This document shows positions 43,347 to 52,577 of a stretch of 64,000 nucleotides of DNA, piece by piece. The DNA comes from Limnohabitans sp. T6-5 (GTDB lineage: Bacteria; Pseudomonadota; Gammaproteobacteria; Burkholderiales; Burkholderiaceae_C). The translations under genes and the position numbers were made by a program. The stretch is from positions 372,001 to 436,000 of the forward strand of contig NZ_NERV01000003.1 of the NCBI RefSeq assembly GCF_003063315.1. The letters are read 5' to 3'. Under the pieces are notes generated by a model. That model ran no database searches. It had not been told where the DNA came from and saw only the letters and a program-made list of their open reading frames with translations. The stretch's first letter is position 1. The number at the start of each line of letters is the position of its first letter.

Positions 43347-43462
43347 GTAGGTCGGTGGCTTCAGCCCCGACATGAACCCTTTGCCGATGCCAGCCATGTC
43401 GGACCTGAAGGTACCGACCTGCGAAGGAATGTCTTTTGTCGGACCCAAAGGTACAGACGTGC
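43347..43462. repeat. REP cluster with degenerate members
   Basis: Elements at 43347-43373 (+; inner arms GGCT/AGCC), 43397-43422 (-; arms ACCT/AGGT) and 43437-43462 (-; degraded). They lie between the LytTR regulator and its kinase gene, hence inside that operon's mRNA. Confidence 0.7.
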
Positions 43463-43484
43463 GAGATGGGTGGGTGCCAACATT

Positions 43485-44624
43485 TCAGACTTCTGCGAGC
43501 GGGACCTCTAAAGGCAAAGTCAGCACTAAAGGCAAAGTCAGCACCACGCAGGTGCCGCCCGTAGGCACGGGGCTGATGTGCATGCCAGCGCGTGGGCCAT
43601 ACAGGGTGTGCAGGCGTTGGCGCACATGGGTCAGACCCCAAGATGTGCTTGGGCGGTCGGTGGCGGGCGTCAAAGGCCGGGCCGATTCAGCCAGCGCCAG
43701 TTCGCTGATGCCGCTGCCGTTGTCGCGCACCGTCAGAAGCAGTTGCGCGCCGTCGGTGTGGGCTTGCACCTCGATGCGGCCACCGCTGACTTGTGGCTCC
43801 AGGCCGTGGCGGATGGCGTTTTCTACCAGCGGTTGCAAGATGAAGCTGGGCACCTGGGAGGTGGCCAGCGAGTGTGGCAGGTCAAGGTCAAACGCCAGAC
43901 GCGGCCCCATGCGGATCGACATCAGGCTCAGGTAATCGTCCAGTCGCGACAACTCCTCAGCCAAGGGATGCAGGGGTTGGCGGGAGGCCTGCAGCGTGGT
44001 GCGCAGGTAGTCGTTCAGGTGGTCCAGCATCGCCAAGGCACGTTCGGTGTCGTGCCCGATCAGCGCCCGCAAATGCGCCAGTGTGTTGAACAGCATGTGC
44101 GGCTCGAGCTGCGATTGCAGCAGCATGAGCTGTGCTTGCGTCACCTCTTGGGCCAAGGCCTCGGCCTTGCCGCGTTGGAAAAAGAAAGTCACAAACCCGG
44201 CGCTGATGACAATGGCACTGACCAGCATGCCGACAAAGCGGTTGGTGTTGAGACGCCACAAATCCCAGGTGGACCAGCCCGCATACGCATCACCCACCAG
44301 CGTGCCCAAAACATAGCCTATGGGTACGCCGATCAGCAGCATCAAGCCCGCACGCAGCGCGGGCGGCCAGTAGTACGGCGCTTGGGAACGCAGAACGCCC
44401 TTGAACGCAAACCGCGCCATATCGGTGAACAGCCAAATGAAGGTGGAGATGGCGTAGGCATACACCAGTGACATGTCAAAACTGTGCGGCATGCCATCGC
44501 CTTTGCGACCTATCCAGGTGGCCACCGCAATCGGCAGCGCCGCCGCCCACACGGTCAGCAGACGTTTCAGCAGAGGTTTGCGTTGATCGACGGGCAGCCA
44601 GGCGAGGAGGCGGTTCATGTTCAT
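43485..44624 (-). CDS. LytS/YehU-type sensor histidine kinase
   Basis: The 379-residue protein has four or five TM segments in the first 155 residues. A His-kinase domain follows with QLMLLQSQLEPHMLFNTLAHLRALI, where the His of LEPHMLFNTL is the phosphoacceptor (PF06580 type). The ATPase domain has PLVENAIRHGLEPQVSGG and VRDNGSGIS. The last 20 residues contain VLTLPL twice, from a perfect 18-bp tandem duplication (43508-43525 and 43526-43543). It pairs with the LytTR regulator downstream. It follows the alpha/beta hydrolase gene by 5 bases. Confidence 0.92.
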   Translation of the reverse strand: MNMNRLLAWLPVDQRKPLLKRLLTVWAAALPIAVATWIGRKGDGMPHSFDMSLVYAYAISTFIWLFTDMARFAFKGVLRSQAPYYWPPALRAGLMLLIGVPIGYVLGTLVGDAYAGWSTWDLWRLNTNRFVGMLVSAIVISAGFVTFFFQRGKAEALAQEVTQAQLMLLQSQLEPHMLFNTLAHLRALIGHDTERALAMLDHLNDYLRTTLQASRQPLHPLAEELSRLDDYLSLMSIRMGPRLAFDLDLPHSLATSQVPSFILQPLVENAIRHGLEPQVSGGRIEVQAHTDGAQLLLTVRDNGSGISELALAESARPLTPATDRPSTSWGLTHVRQRLHTLYGPRAGMHISPVPTGGTCVVLTLPLVLTLPLEVPLAEV

Positions 44625-44629
44625 GGGCT

Positions 44630-45724
44630 TCAGAGCTTTTGCTTGAAGAATAACGCGATCTGGTCGAACGCCTTTTGGCGTGCTTCTGGGCTGAAGTCGG
44701 GGTTGGGCAAACCGCCACGCACTTGGGTGGCGGCCACGGTTTGTGCCACGCTGGCAGGCCAGGGCGAGAGCCAGTCAAAGTGTCCGGCCTTGGGGTGGTC
44801 GGACAAGGTGGTGCATGTTTTGCAGTGCCGCAAAACATGCTGACTGTGGAAGCGGGGCACCAGCACGCCATCTTGGCCCGCCGTCGTCAGGCCCACAGGG
44901 ATGCGGATGCGCGAGAGGCTTTCGGGGGCGAAGATGACCCCGACGGGTACGGCGAGGCTGACGGCGACCACACGGGGGTCGGGGCGGGGGTCTCTGGATG
45001 CGGTGGGGCTTGCTCCGCCGTGCAGGGTTTTGAAACTGGCCGAGGCGCTGGTTTCGGTCAGCATGCGGCCCATGGCAAATTGGCCTTTGCGCAGGGTTTG
45101 TTGCGCGGGGTGCTGGGCCAAACCGTTCAAACAAAAGCCGATGTCCTCGTCCAGATGCTGCGCACAGTGCTGGATCAAATTCAACAGGCGCCATTGCGCC
45201 CCGGCCAGCACCAAGCCGGTCACGCCACCCGCCGACATGCCGTGCACACCCACGCGGCGGGTGTCCACCAGCGGGGCCAGCGCCGGGTCATGCGCCACGG
45301 CGTCGATGGTGTCACTCACGTCTTGCGGGCGGGTTTTCCAGCTCTCGGGGCCAGCGCGGCTGAAGTCTTGCCAGTTGTCACCCCGGTGCTCGGGCTGCGC
45401 CACCACAAAACCGGCGCGGGCCAGCGTGGCGGCGAGCGCGTGGTCAGGCAAGGCGCTGCCTGCTGAGCCGTGCGATAAGACAATCAGTGCCCGTTTGCCT
45501 GATGCCACTGCCAGTGGCTGTGCATTGCTGGCGACCTGAACCGTGAATGCGCCCTGGGTGACGGGCTGGGCCGTTGCCGCAGTGGGATAGACGAGGGTGA
45601 TGGGCATGTTGCCCGCCTGGATCTGGCGCATGCCCACGGAGGTGACTTGGGCCTGGCTGGCGCTGGCTGCCAGCAAGGTAAAGGTGCAAGCCATGCGGGT
45701 GAGGGTTTTCAGGGGGGTGCTCAT
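44630..45724 (-). CDS. secreted alpha/beta hydrolase (dienelactone/PAF-acetylhydrolase-like)
   Basis: The 364-residue protein has a signal peptide (about 1-25, ending SASQAQ). The hydrolase core shows LIVLSHGSAGSALPDHALA (oxyanion region), EHRGDNWQD, and nucleophile elbow VHGMSAGGVTGL (Ser about 166). A late Asp (TAGQDGVLVP) and His (HPKAGHFDW) complete the triad. It resembles predicted dienelactone-hydrolase-like proteins of Burkholderiales. Substrate unknown. It is followed by the LytS kinase gene after 5 bases, so it may share the kinase's transcript. Confidence 0.85.
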   Translation of the reverse strand: MSTPLKTLTRMACTFTLLAASASQAQVTSVGMRQIQAGNMPITLVYPTAATAQPVTQGAFTVQVASNAQPLAVASGKRALIVLSHGSAGSALPDHALAATLARAGFVVAQPEHRGDNWQDFSRAGPESWKTRPQDVSDTIDAVAHDPALAPLVDTRRVGVHGMSAGGVTGLVLAGAQWRLLNLIQHCAQHLDEDIGFCLNGLAQHPAQQTLRKGQFAMGRMLTETSASASFKTLHGGASPTASRDPRPDPRVVAVSLAVPVGVIFAPESLSRIRIPVGLTTAGQDGVLVPRFHSQHVLRHCKTCTTLSDHPKAGHFDWLSPWPASVAQTVAATQVRGGLPNPDFSPEARQKAFDQIALFFKQKL

Positions 45725-45739
45725 GGGGTTAGTTTTGCG

Positions 45740-45952
45740 GTAGGTCGGTGGCTTCAGCCCCGAAGTGTGTGGGTATTGCTCAGGTTCATGTCGGGGTCTT
45801 CGACCGCCGACCTACGGGGACTGCGATAGGTTGGCGGCTTCACTCGTAGGTCGGTACTCGAAGAGTCCGACGTTTGCTTGCTCAGGCACCACTTCATGAA
45901 ACAGGTTTTAAGCCTGTGCAACCAGCGTCGGGGTTTTTGACCCCCGACCTAC
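45740..45952. repeat. REP cluster (four full elements)
   Basis: Elements at 45740-45764 (+; GGCT/AGCC arms), 45789-45815 (-; GGTC/GACC), 45846-45872 (+; ACTC/GAGT) and 45926-45952 (-; inner GGT/ACC with an A-rich loop); a partial one lies at 45825-45840. The last overlaps the 3' end of the DUF6622-like gene and supplies its TAG stop codon from the GTAG foot. Confidence 0.8.
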
Positions 45953-46476
45953 GGGGAGCAGGCCTGCATCAGACGCGCTGGTTCTGGCGTGCGGGCAAGT
46001 TTCAACAGCCGCAGGGCTCTGGCGTTGAGCCAACCTGAGAACAGGCCATACAAGGCGCTGAGGCCGATGGCCGCTTGCAAGCTGTGCAGCTGGTCGGGCG
46101 CGGTGGCGTTCAGCATGCCCACCTGAAACTTGCAGGCAAAGATGGCCATGAACAAGGCCAGTGGCAGCCAGCTGCCGGGCACGGTGAAGCGCCGGGTGAC
46201 TGCGTCGTAGCTCGCGCCTGCCGGGGCAGCGCCTTGGCCCAAGCCCCAGGCCACCAAGCTGCAAGTGGCGGCCCAGCTGAACAAGCCCACGGCCAGCCAG
46301 GGCGTGGGCCGCCACTGCTGGACGACCCCCACCAGCGTGAACACCGTCAGCCCGATGTTGATGCCCAAAAGCCGTTGCTTGGGGATGTGCCGGGTGCGTG
46401 TTTGCAGCAGGCCCAAAGCGATCAGGCCGATGAGCAGACCGAAAACCCAGACGGGGATGTGTTGGAGTGTTTGCAT
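45949..46476 (-). CDS. DUF6622-like integral membrane protein
   Basis: The 175-residue protein has five hydrophobic segments at about 5-25, 37-57, 62-80, 103-122 and 133-150. The start IPVWVFGLLIGLIALGLLQTRTR is characteristic of this family. No catalytic residues are apparent; function unknown. Start ATG at 46476. The last four codons and the TAG stop lie at or in a REP element (45926-45952), so the original C-terminus may have been longer. Confidence 0.75.
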   Translation of the reverse strand: MQTLQHIPVWVFGLLIGLIALGLLQTRTRHIPKQRLLGINIGLTVFTLVGVVQQWRPTPWLAVGLFSWAATCSLVAWGLGQGAAPAGASYDAVTRRFTVPGSWLPLALFMAIFACKFQVGMLNATAPDQLHSLQAAIGLSALYGLFSGWLNARALRLLKLARTPEPARLMQACSP

Positions 46477-46499
46477 GGATTCTTTTTGTGTGTGGTGGA

Positions 46500-46913
46500 T
46501 TAAATCAAGCCCAGCCAGTCAGACCAGATCAAATGGCCCAGGTAGCGCCTTGGCAGCAAGGTGAATGCGCCAGCGACGAGACACGCACTGACGTACAGCC
46601 GCTGCATACTTTGGCGGTGGCCCTGAACGTTGCCTTGAAGCAAATACACAAAGGCGCGGTACAACATGAAAAACGTCAGCGGAATGAACAAGTGAATCGG
46701 TGTGTACCCTGCCAGATTGGGCAATTGGAAGTCGCGTATGAACAGGGCACTCACGGCCGCCGCAACCATGAAGGTGACCCAGGCATAGCCCATGGCGCGG
46801 TGCAGGCGCGGGCGTGTGGTTCGGCCTAGCCGGGCCCACAGGGCAAAGGGGCCGAGCACCACGGCGGTGATGGCGGCGCTCATGTGCACAGCGATAAGGG
46901 GTGTCAGTTGCAT
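46500..46913 (-). CDS. DUF2306-type membrane protein
   Basis: The 137-residue protein has four TM helices and His residues at helix ends: LIAVHMSAAITAVVLGPFAL, RPRLHRAMGYAWVTFMV, YTPIHLFIPLTFFMLYRAFV and NVQGHRQSMQRLYVSACLV. The paired His pattern suggests haem or metal binding, as proposed for DUF2306/YozB-like proteins. The ATG at 46913 starts MQLTPLIAVH; an upstream frame to 47084 is not convincing. It lies 23 bases upstream of the DUF6622-like gene on the same strand and is likely co-transcribed with it. Confidence 0.8.
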   Translation of the reverse strand: MQLTPLIAVHMSAAITAVVLGPFALWARLGRTTRPRLHRAMGYAWVTFMVAAAVSALFIRDFQLPNLAGYTPIHLFIPLTFFMLYRAFVYLLQGNVQGHRQSMQRLYVSACLVAGAFTLLPRRYLGHLIWSDWLGLI

Positions 46914-47104
46914 GTTTCGTCCTGAAGCTTTGATGTGGCCGTAATGTGCCTGCGGGGTGTCCACAGGTAAATGGGGTGGCGATGAAAGCCATTGGCCCGG
47001 GCGCAAGATGCAAATGTGCGGTGCGAGTGGCAGCCGATGTACGCGGCTTGGCCGGTCAAAGCGCACTCTGAGGCGATAATCCACCCCAGATTTCAGGAGT
47101 GTTT

Positions 47105-47929
47105 GTGGATTCTTTATTGCTGCTCAAAGCCGCCGTGATGGGCTTGGTCGAAGGTTTGACCGAGTTCTTGCCAATTTCTTCAACCGGTCATTTGATCCTG
47201 GCCGGGTCTTTGTTGGGGCTGGATGGGGAAAAAGACAAAGTCTTTGACATCGCGATTCAGACTGGCGCGATCTTGGCCGTGATCATCGTCTACTGGCAAA
47301 AACTCAGCTCAACCCTCAAAGCTTTGCCGCACTGCGCAGCGGCGCAGCGTTTTGCCTTCAATGTGTTCATCGGCTTTGTGCCTGCCGTGATTTTGGGTTT
47401 GCTGTTGGGCAAGGCCATCAAAGCGCATTTGTTCACGCCGGGCGTAGTGGCCAGCACCTTCATCATCGGTGGCTTCATCATCTTGTGGGCCGAGCGTCGC
47501 CCGGCCAGCACGGTGCGCATTCACGAGGTGGAAGACATGCGCGGGCGCGATGCCCTCAAGGTGGGTTTGGTGCAGTGTTTGGCCATGATCCCGGGCACCA
47601 GCCGCAGTGGCGCCACCATCATTGGCGGTATGTTGCTCGGCTTGTCGCGCAAGGCGGCGACTGATTTTTCGTTCTATCTGGCGATCCCCACGCTGATTGG
47701 CGCAGGGGCATACAGTCTGTACAAAGAGCGCGCCTTGCTCAGCATGGCCGATGCGCCGATGTTTGGCGTGGGTTTGCTCTTCTCGTTCTTGAGTGCTTGG
47801 GTTTGCGTGCGCTGGCTGCTCAAGTTCATCTCCAGCCATAGCTTTGAGGTGTTTGCCTGGTACCGGATCGTGTTTGGTCTGGTGGTGCTGGGCACCAGCT
47901 ACAGCGGCTGGGTGACCTGGGCGGCTTGA
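47105..47929 (+). CDS. uppP: undecaprenyl-diphosphatase UppP (BacA)
   Basis: UppP recycles undecaprenyl pyrophosphate to the monophosphate lipid carrier for peptidoglycan synthesis. The 274-residue, multi-TM protein has the catalytic motifs [18 protein letters not shown] (about 15-32) and [10 protein letters not shown] (about 163-172). The GTG at 47105 has AGGAG 5 bases upstream and gives [10 protein letters not shown]; a GTG at 47099 is the alternative. It faces away from the DUF2306 gene, and the 191-base gap between them shows no gene. Confidence 0.95.
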   Translation: MDSLLLLKAAVMGLVEGLTEFLPISSTGHLILAGSLLGLDGEKDKVFDIAIQTGAILAVIIVYWQKLSSTLKALPHCAAAQRFAFNVFIGFVPAVILGLLLGKAIKAHLFTPGVVASTFIIGGFIILWAERRPASTVRIHEVEDMRGRDALKVGLVQCLAMIPGTSRSGATIIGGMLLGLSRKAATDFSFYLAIPTLIGAGAYSLYKERALLSMADAPMFGVGLLFSFLSAWVCVRWLLKFISSHSFEVFAWYRIVFGLVVLGTSYSGWVTWAA

Positions 47930-47943
47930 ATTTTTCAGATACC

Positions 47944-48034
47944 TGTCGGGGTCTTCGACCGCCGACCTACAGGCGGCAGCGATCCGCCCGACATGATTTG
48001 TCGGCCTTGTAGGTCGGCACTCGCAGAGTCCGAC
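47944..48034. repeat. inverted REP pair after uppP
   Basis: A minus element at 47944-47970 (GGTC/GACC arms) and a plus element at 48009-48034 (ACTC/GAGT). It lies between the convergent uppP and hydrolase genes and could form a large stem-loop at the 3' ends of both transcripts. Confidence 0.85.
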
Positions 48035-48063
48035 GCTTATCGGCTCGGCGCAAGCCGCATGAA

Positions 48064-48873
48064 TCAAGCACCCAGATTGCGCAGTGTCGCTTCGATGGCC
48101 GCCGCCGTGGCCAGGGGTTTTTCCATGGGGAACAGGTGTGAGCCGTCGAGCATCATGATGCGGCCTTTGACCAGCTTGTGGGTCAGCTCAGCACCCGCCT
48201 GGCGCATCTCGGCGGAGTGCGTGCCGCCAATGAAGGCGGCGGGGCATTTGAGGGGTTTGCGTTTGAGCAGGCTGTCGAGTTTGTGGGGCAGGCTGTTGTA
48301 GATCGCCGTTTCCACATCGCGGTCAAAACTGAGCACGCGCTGGCCGCCTTCGTCGTGCGTGCCGTGCTCGATGTAGTCGCGCAAGACCTGCGGGTCCCAG
48401 CGGGCAAATGATTTTTTGTGCTGAAAACTCTCCAGCGCGGCCTGTGCGCTGGGCCAATGGTTGCGGCGCTTTTGGCTGATGCGCCCGGGTGACAGCGCCC
48501 CGATCAAAGGGGTGCGTTTGGCCAGGCCCAGCGTGGTGGCACGCCAGCCGCCTAGCACGGGCGAGTCGATCAGCACCACGCCACGCGCCAGTTCGGGGTG
48601 ACGGGCGGCGCACATCAGGCTCAGGATGCCGCCCAGTGAGTGCCCCACCAAAAATGCGGGTGCACCATTACCCTGCTGGGCACGCGCAAAGTCGGCCAGT
48701 TGCTGCACCAGATTCGGCCAGTTGTTGGTGACGGGGTAATCGGGGTCGTGGCCAAATTTTTCGATCGCATCGACTTCAAACCCGCGCTGGCGCAGGTTGT
48801 CAAACAAGACACGGTAAGTGCTGGCCGGAAAGCTGTTGCCGTGCGAGAAGATGATGCGGGCAATCGCGGCCAT
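48064..48873 (-). CDS. alpha/beta hydrolase
   Basis: The 269-residue protein shows RIIFSHGNSFPASTYRVL near the N-terminus (oxyanion hole HGNS). The nucleophile elbow is FLVGHSLGGILSLM (Ser about 96), and a late DGSHLFPMEKP gives the catalytic His. No signal peptide, so probably cytoplasmic. Similar to carboxylesterases or lipases of unknown substrate. The stop of the Anbu-like gene upstream overlaps its start by a single base, so they form one operon. Confidence 0.87.
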   Translation of the reverse strand: MAAIARIIFSHGNSFPASTYRVLFDNLRQRGFEVDAIEKFGHDPDYPVTNNWPNLVQQLADFARAQQGNGAPAFLVGHSLGGILSLMCAARHPELARGVVLIDSPVLGGWRATTLGLAKRTPLIGALSPGRISQKRRNHWPSAQAALESFQHKKSFARWDPQVLRDYIEHGTHDEGGQRVLSFDRDVETAIYNSLPHKLDSLLKRKPLKCPAAFIGGTHSAEMRQAGAELTHKLVKGRIMMLDGSHLFPMEKPLATAAAIEATLRNLGA

Positions 48874-49700
48874 CAGATCAGCTTCTCGTCCGGCGTGGTG
48901 ATCTTCTTGAGCAAGGCGTTACGCACCGGCGGCACCATGAGCGGGATATCGGTCGCGCCGCCGTTCCACATCGGGTCTTCGATGCTGTCGAACATCTGGC
49001 GCAGCTTGTCGCCCCAGCTGCTGCGCAGCATCTGAAAGTAGGGGTTGTGCTCGTCGATGCACATGATGCGGTCGGTCTGCAGGCTGCCCGCTTTGTAGAC
49101 CACCATGTCCAGCGGCAAACCCACCGACAGGTTGGACTTGAGGGTCGAGTCCATCGACACCAAGGCGCATTTGGCCGCTTCGTCGAGCGGGGTGTCGGGG
49201 GTGATGACGCGATCCAAAACGGGCTTGCCGTATTTGGATTCGCCAATCTGGAAGTAGGGCGTCTCGTCGGTGGCTTCGATGAAGTTGCCGGGCGAATAGA
49301 CCTGGAACAAGCGCATGCCTTCGCTGCCGATTTGGCCGCCAAAAATCATGGACACGTTGAACTCCACACCCGAGGCCCGCAGGGCGGCGGCATCGCGCTC
49401 GTAGACGCGGCGCACGGCGGCACCCAGCACGCGGGTGGCGTCGAACATGCTCTTGGCGTTCCAGATGGTGAGCGGCTCGTCTTGGCCGGGTTCGACCAGT
49501 TTTTCGATTTGCAGCACTTCGCGAACCGATTGCGAAATGCTCAGGTTGCCCGCCGACAACAGCGTCATGAAACGGTCGCCCGCTTTTTCATAAACGATCA
49601 TTTTGCGGAAGGTGCTGATCTGGTCCAGGCCCGCGTTGGTGCGCGAATCAGAGAGGAACACCAGACCGGCGCGGGTTTTGACGGCAACGCAATAAGTCAT
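48873..49700 (-). CDS. Anbu-type proteasome-like protease
   Basis: The 275-residue protein belongs to the Ntn-hydrolase superfamily like HslV and the 20S beta subunits. It starts MTYCVAVKTRAGLVFLSDSRTNAG, so removal of Met would expose Thr2 as the N-terminal nucleophile; Asp18 and the basic residue near 33 fit the catalytic set. Anbu (bacterial proteasome homologue) is usually found with alpha-E, transglutaminase-like and ATP-grasp genes; none is here. It is coupled to a hydrolase gene instead. Substrates are unknown. Confidence 0.88.
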   Translation of the reverse strand: MTYCVAVKTRAGLVFLSDSRTNAGLDQISTFRKMIVYEKAGDRFMTLLSAGNLSISQSVREVLQIEKLVEPGQDEPLTIWNAKSMFDATRVLGAAVRRVYERDAAALRASGVEFNVSMIFGGQIGSEGMRLFQVYSPGNFIEATDETPYFQIGESKYGKPVLDRVITPDTPLDEAAKCALVSMDSTLKSNLSVGLPLDMVVYKAGSLQTDRIMCIDEHNPYFQMLRSSWGDKLRQMFDSIEDPMWNGGATDIPLMVPPVRNALLKKITTPDEKLI

Positions 49701-49714
49701 GAATCAACTTCAGG

Positions 49715-52402
49715 TTAATTTTTGGGCAGCAGGCGCTGCAAGGCATACAGGGCATCGAGCGCCTCGCGGGGGCTCAAGGCGTCGGGGTTGATTTGGGCCA
49801 GGGCCGCCTCGACAGCGGTGGGGCCAGTGGCTTCGGCTTCAGGCGGTGGGGCAAACAGGTCCACCTGAGCGCGTGCATCTTGGGCGCCCGATTCGAGCGC
49901 GCTGAGCGCATGGCGTGCGTGGTTGAGCACGGCCGCAGGCATGCCCGCCAGCCGTGCCACTTGCACGCCATAGCTCTTGCTGGCGGGGCCCGGTTGCAGC
50001 TCGTGCAAAAACACAATCGACGCGCCCGATTCGGCCGCGCTCACGTGCATGTTGACGGCGGCGGTGTGCGTGGCCGGGAACTCGGTCAGCTCAAAGTAGT
50101 GCGTGGCAAACAAGGCAAAGGCCTGTGTTTTGTTGTGCAGGTGCGTGGCGATGCCGCTGGCGAGAGCCAGGCCGTCAAAGGTCGAAGTGCCACGGCCGAT
50201 CTCGTCCATCAAGACCAGGCTGTGCGGCGTGGCGCTGTGCAAGATTTGCGCGGCTTCGGTCATCTCCAGCATGAAGGTTGATTGGGCGTTGGCCAGGTCG
50301 TCGGCCGCACCGATCCGGGTGTGGATGGCGTCAATCGGCCCCAGGCGGCAGCGGCTGGCGGGCACATGGCTGCCGATGCTGGCCAGCAGCACGATCAGGG
50401 CCACTTGGCGCATGTAAGTCGATTTACCGCCCATGTTGGGGCCGGTGATGACCTGCAAACGCTGGCGCGAGCCCAATACCGTGTCGTTGGCGATGAAGCT
50501 GGCACCCGACAGCTCGGCCAAGCGTGCTTCGACCACCGGGTGGCGGCCACCGCGAATCTCGATGCAGGGCTCTTTGGTGAATTCGGGCGCGCACCAATTG
50601 AGGGTGAGCGAGCGCTCGGTCAGTGCGCACAGCACGTCCAGGCTGGCCATGGCTTGCGCCAAAGCGGTGAGCGCGGGCACAAAGGGCTGCAGCTGGTCGA
50701 GCAGGCCTTCGTAGAGCCACTTTTCGCGGGCCAAGGCGCGCTCTTGTGCTGACAGGGCTTTGTCTTCAAAGGTTTTGAGCTCGGGCGTGATGAAGCGCTC
50801 GGCGTTTTTCAGGGTCTGGCGGCGGCGGTAGTCATCGGGCACTTTGTCCAGTTGCCCTTGCGTGACTTCGATGTAAAAACCGTGCACCTTGTTGAACTGC
50901 ACACGCAAGTTGGCAATGCCGGTGCGCTCTTTTTCGCGGGTTTCCAGGTCGAGCAAAAACGCATCGCAGTTGGTCTGGATGCCGCGCAGCTCGTCCAGCT
51001 CGGCGTCCAGGCCGTCGGCGATCACGCCACCGTCGCGCACCAGCGTGGCGGGCTCTTCAAGCAAGGCCATGTGCAGCAGCTCTGCGCAGTGGGCAGGCGG
51101 CGTGAGCCAGCGGGCCATGCCAGCCAGCAAGGTGCCGGGCTCGGGGTTGAGCGCCTCCAACTGCCAAGACAGCGAAGCCGCACGCGCCAGTGCGTGGCGC
51201 AGGGCCACCAGCTCGCGCGGGCGCACTTGGCGCAGCGCGGTGCGGGCGGTGATGCGCTCTACATCACTTGCCCCTTTGAGCTGTTCGCGCAGGCTGCTCC
51301 ACACGCCAGCACCGCTGTCGCCACGCAACACGGCTTGGGCTTGCAGGCGGTCGTGGGCGGCTTGGCGGTCACGCGGCGGGCTGAGCAGCCAGCTTTTGAG
51401 CAGGCGGCTGCCCATGCCGGTCATGCAGGTGTCGAGCAATGAAAACAGCGTGGGTGAATCTTCACCGCGCAGGGTTTGCGTCAGCTCCAGGTTGCGGCGC
51501 GTGCTGGCGGGCAGGTCAATGAGTGCGTCAGAGCGCTGCACCTGCACGCGCTGCACATGCGGCAGGCTGCGGCCTTGGGTGTGTTCGGCGTAAGTCAAAA
51601 GCGCCGCAGCGGCGGCTTGAGCGTCGCTCAGGGTGTCGGCGCTCCAGGCGGCCAGCGAGGCGGCTTGCAGTTGCTCCAGCAGCTTGCGCTGGCCCAGACC
51701 TGCATCAAACTGGAAATCGGGCCGCAGGGCCAGTGCCCAGCTGCCGCGCCCGGTGGTTTTAAGGCCTCGCAGTTTTTGCTCAAACGTGGGGGTCATGCCC
51801 GCGCTGGCCAGCAGTTCGCTGGGGCTGATGCGGTCGATCCAGTCGGCCAGTTCGTCTTGCGCGCATTCGGCCAGGTGCACCACGCCTTGCGTGACGCTGA
51901 GCCACGCCAAGCCGCAGCGGTTTTTGGCCGCTTGGTGTACGGCCAGCAAAATCGCTTCGCTCTTGTCGGACAGCAGCTCGGTGTCGGTCAGGGTGCCGGG
52001 GGTGACCACGCGCACCACTTTGCGCTCCACCGGGCCTTTGGCCGTGGCCACATCGCCGACTTGTTCGCACAGGGCCACCGACTCACCCAGCTTGATCAGA
52101 CGGGCCAGATACGTCTCAACCGAATGGAAGGGCACGCCCGCCATGACCACCGGCTGGCCAGCGGACTGGCCCCGGCGCGTGAGGGTGATGTCGAGCAGGC
52201 CAGCGGCTTTTTCGGCGTCGGCAAAGAACAACTCGTAAAAGTCGCCCATGCGGTAGAACACCAGCGTGTCAGGGAACTCCGCCTTGATGCCCAAATATTG
52301 GGCCATCATGGGGGTGTGGGCTGACAGGTCGGGTGAGGGCTTGTGGGCGGGGGAAATATCGTTTTGCATCAATGACTTGGCCAATTTTTTCAGCGATGAC
52401 AT
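49715..52402 (-). CDS. mutS: DNA mismatch repair protein MutS
   Basis: MutS recognises base mismatches and short loops and recruits MutL. The 895-residue protein has the mismatch-binding domain I with [15 protein letters not shown] (the Phe-x-Glu wedge) near 50-65. Connector and lever domains follow. The ABC-ATPase has Walker [14 protein letters not shown] (about 652-664), Walker [17 protein letters not shown] and an [11 protein letters not shown]is motif. The ATG at 52402 gives an 895-residue form; an ATG at 52369 (MQNDISPAH) would be closer to E. coli MutS (853). No strong ribosome site distinguishes them. Confidence 0.97.
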   Translation of the reverse strand: MSSLKKLAKSLMQNDISPAHKPSPDLSAHTPMMAQYLGIKAEFPDTLVFYRMGDFYELFFADAEKAAGLLDITLTRRGQSAGQPVVMAGVPFHSVETYLARLIKLGESVALCEQVGDVATAKGPVERKVVRVVTPGTLTDTELLSDKSEAILLAVHQAAKNRCGLAWLSVTQGVVHLAECAQDELADWIDRISPSELLASAGMTPTFEQKLRGLKTTGRGSWALALRPDFQFDAGLGQRKLLEQLQAASLAAWSADTLSDAQAAAAALLTYAEHTQGRSLPHVQRVQVQRSDALIDLPASTRRNLELTQTLRGEDSPTLFSLLDTCMTGMGSRLLKSWLLSPPRDRQAAHDRLQAQAVLRGDSGAGVWSSLREQLKGASDVERITARTALRQVRPRELVALRHALARAASLSWQLEALNPEPGTLLAGMARWLTPPAHCAELLHMALLEEPATLVRDGGVIADGLDAELDELRGIQTNCDAFLLDLETREKERTGIANLRVQFNKVHGFYIEVTQGQLDKVPDDYRRRQTLKNAERFITPELKTFEDKALSAQERALAREKWLYEGLLDQLQPFVPALTALAQAMASLDVLCALTERSLTLNWCAPEFTKEPCIEIRGGRHPVVEARLAELSGASFIANDTVLGSRQRLQVITGPNMGGKSTYMRQVALIVLLASIGSHVPASRCRLGPIDAIHTRIGAADDLANAQSTFMLEMTEAAQILHSATPHSLVLMDEIGRGTSTFDGLALASGIATHLHNKTQAFALFATHYFELTEFPATHTAAVNMHVSAAESGASIVFLHELQPGPASKSYGVQVARLAGMPAAVLNHARHALSALESGAQDARAQVDLFAPPPEAEATGPTAVEAALAQINPDALSPREALDALYALQRLLPKN

Positions 52403-52577
52403 GTGGCATCGCCAGAAAGTGTCCCGTGGGGTGACCGGGCATTTTGGCTGGTCAAATTATCTTTAAAAATGCCAACGATAAATTTTGAGCGCGAAATTTA
52501 TTGTTTTCAAAGGCCAAGCCGCCGTAAAGCCACCGTCAAGACGGGCTGGCTTCATGGCTTTGGGCCGACAGAGTCGG

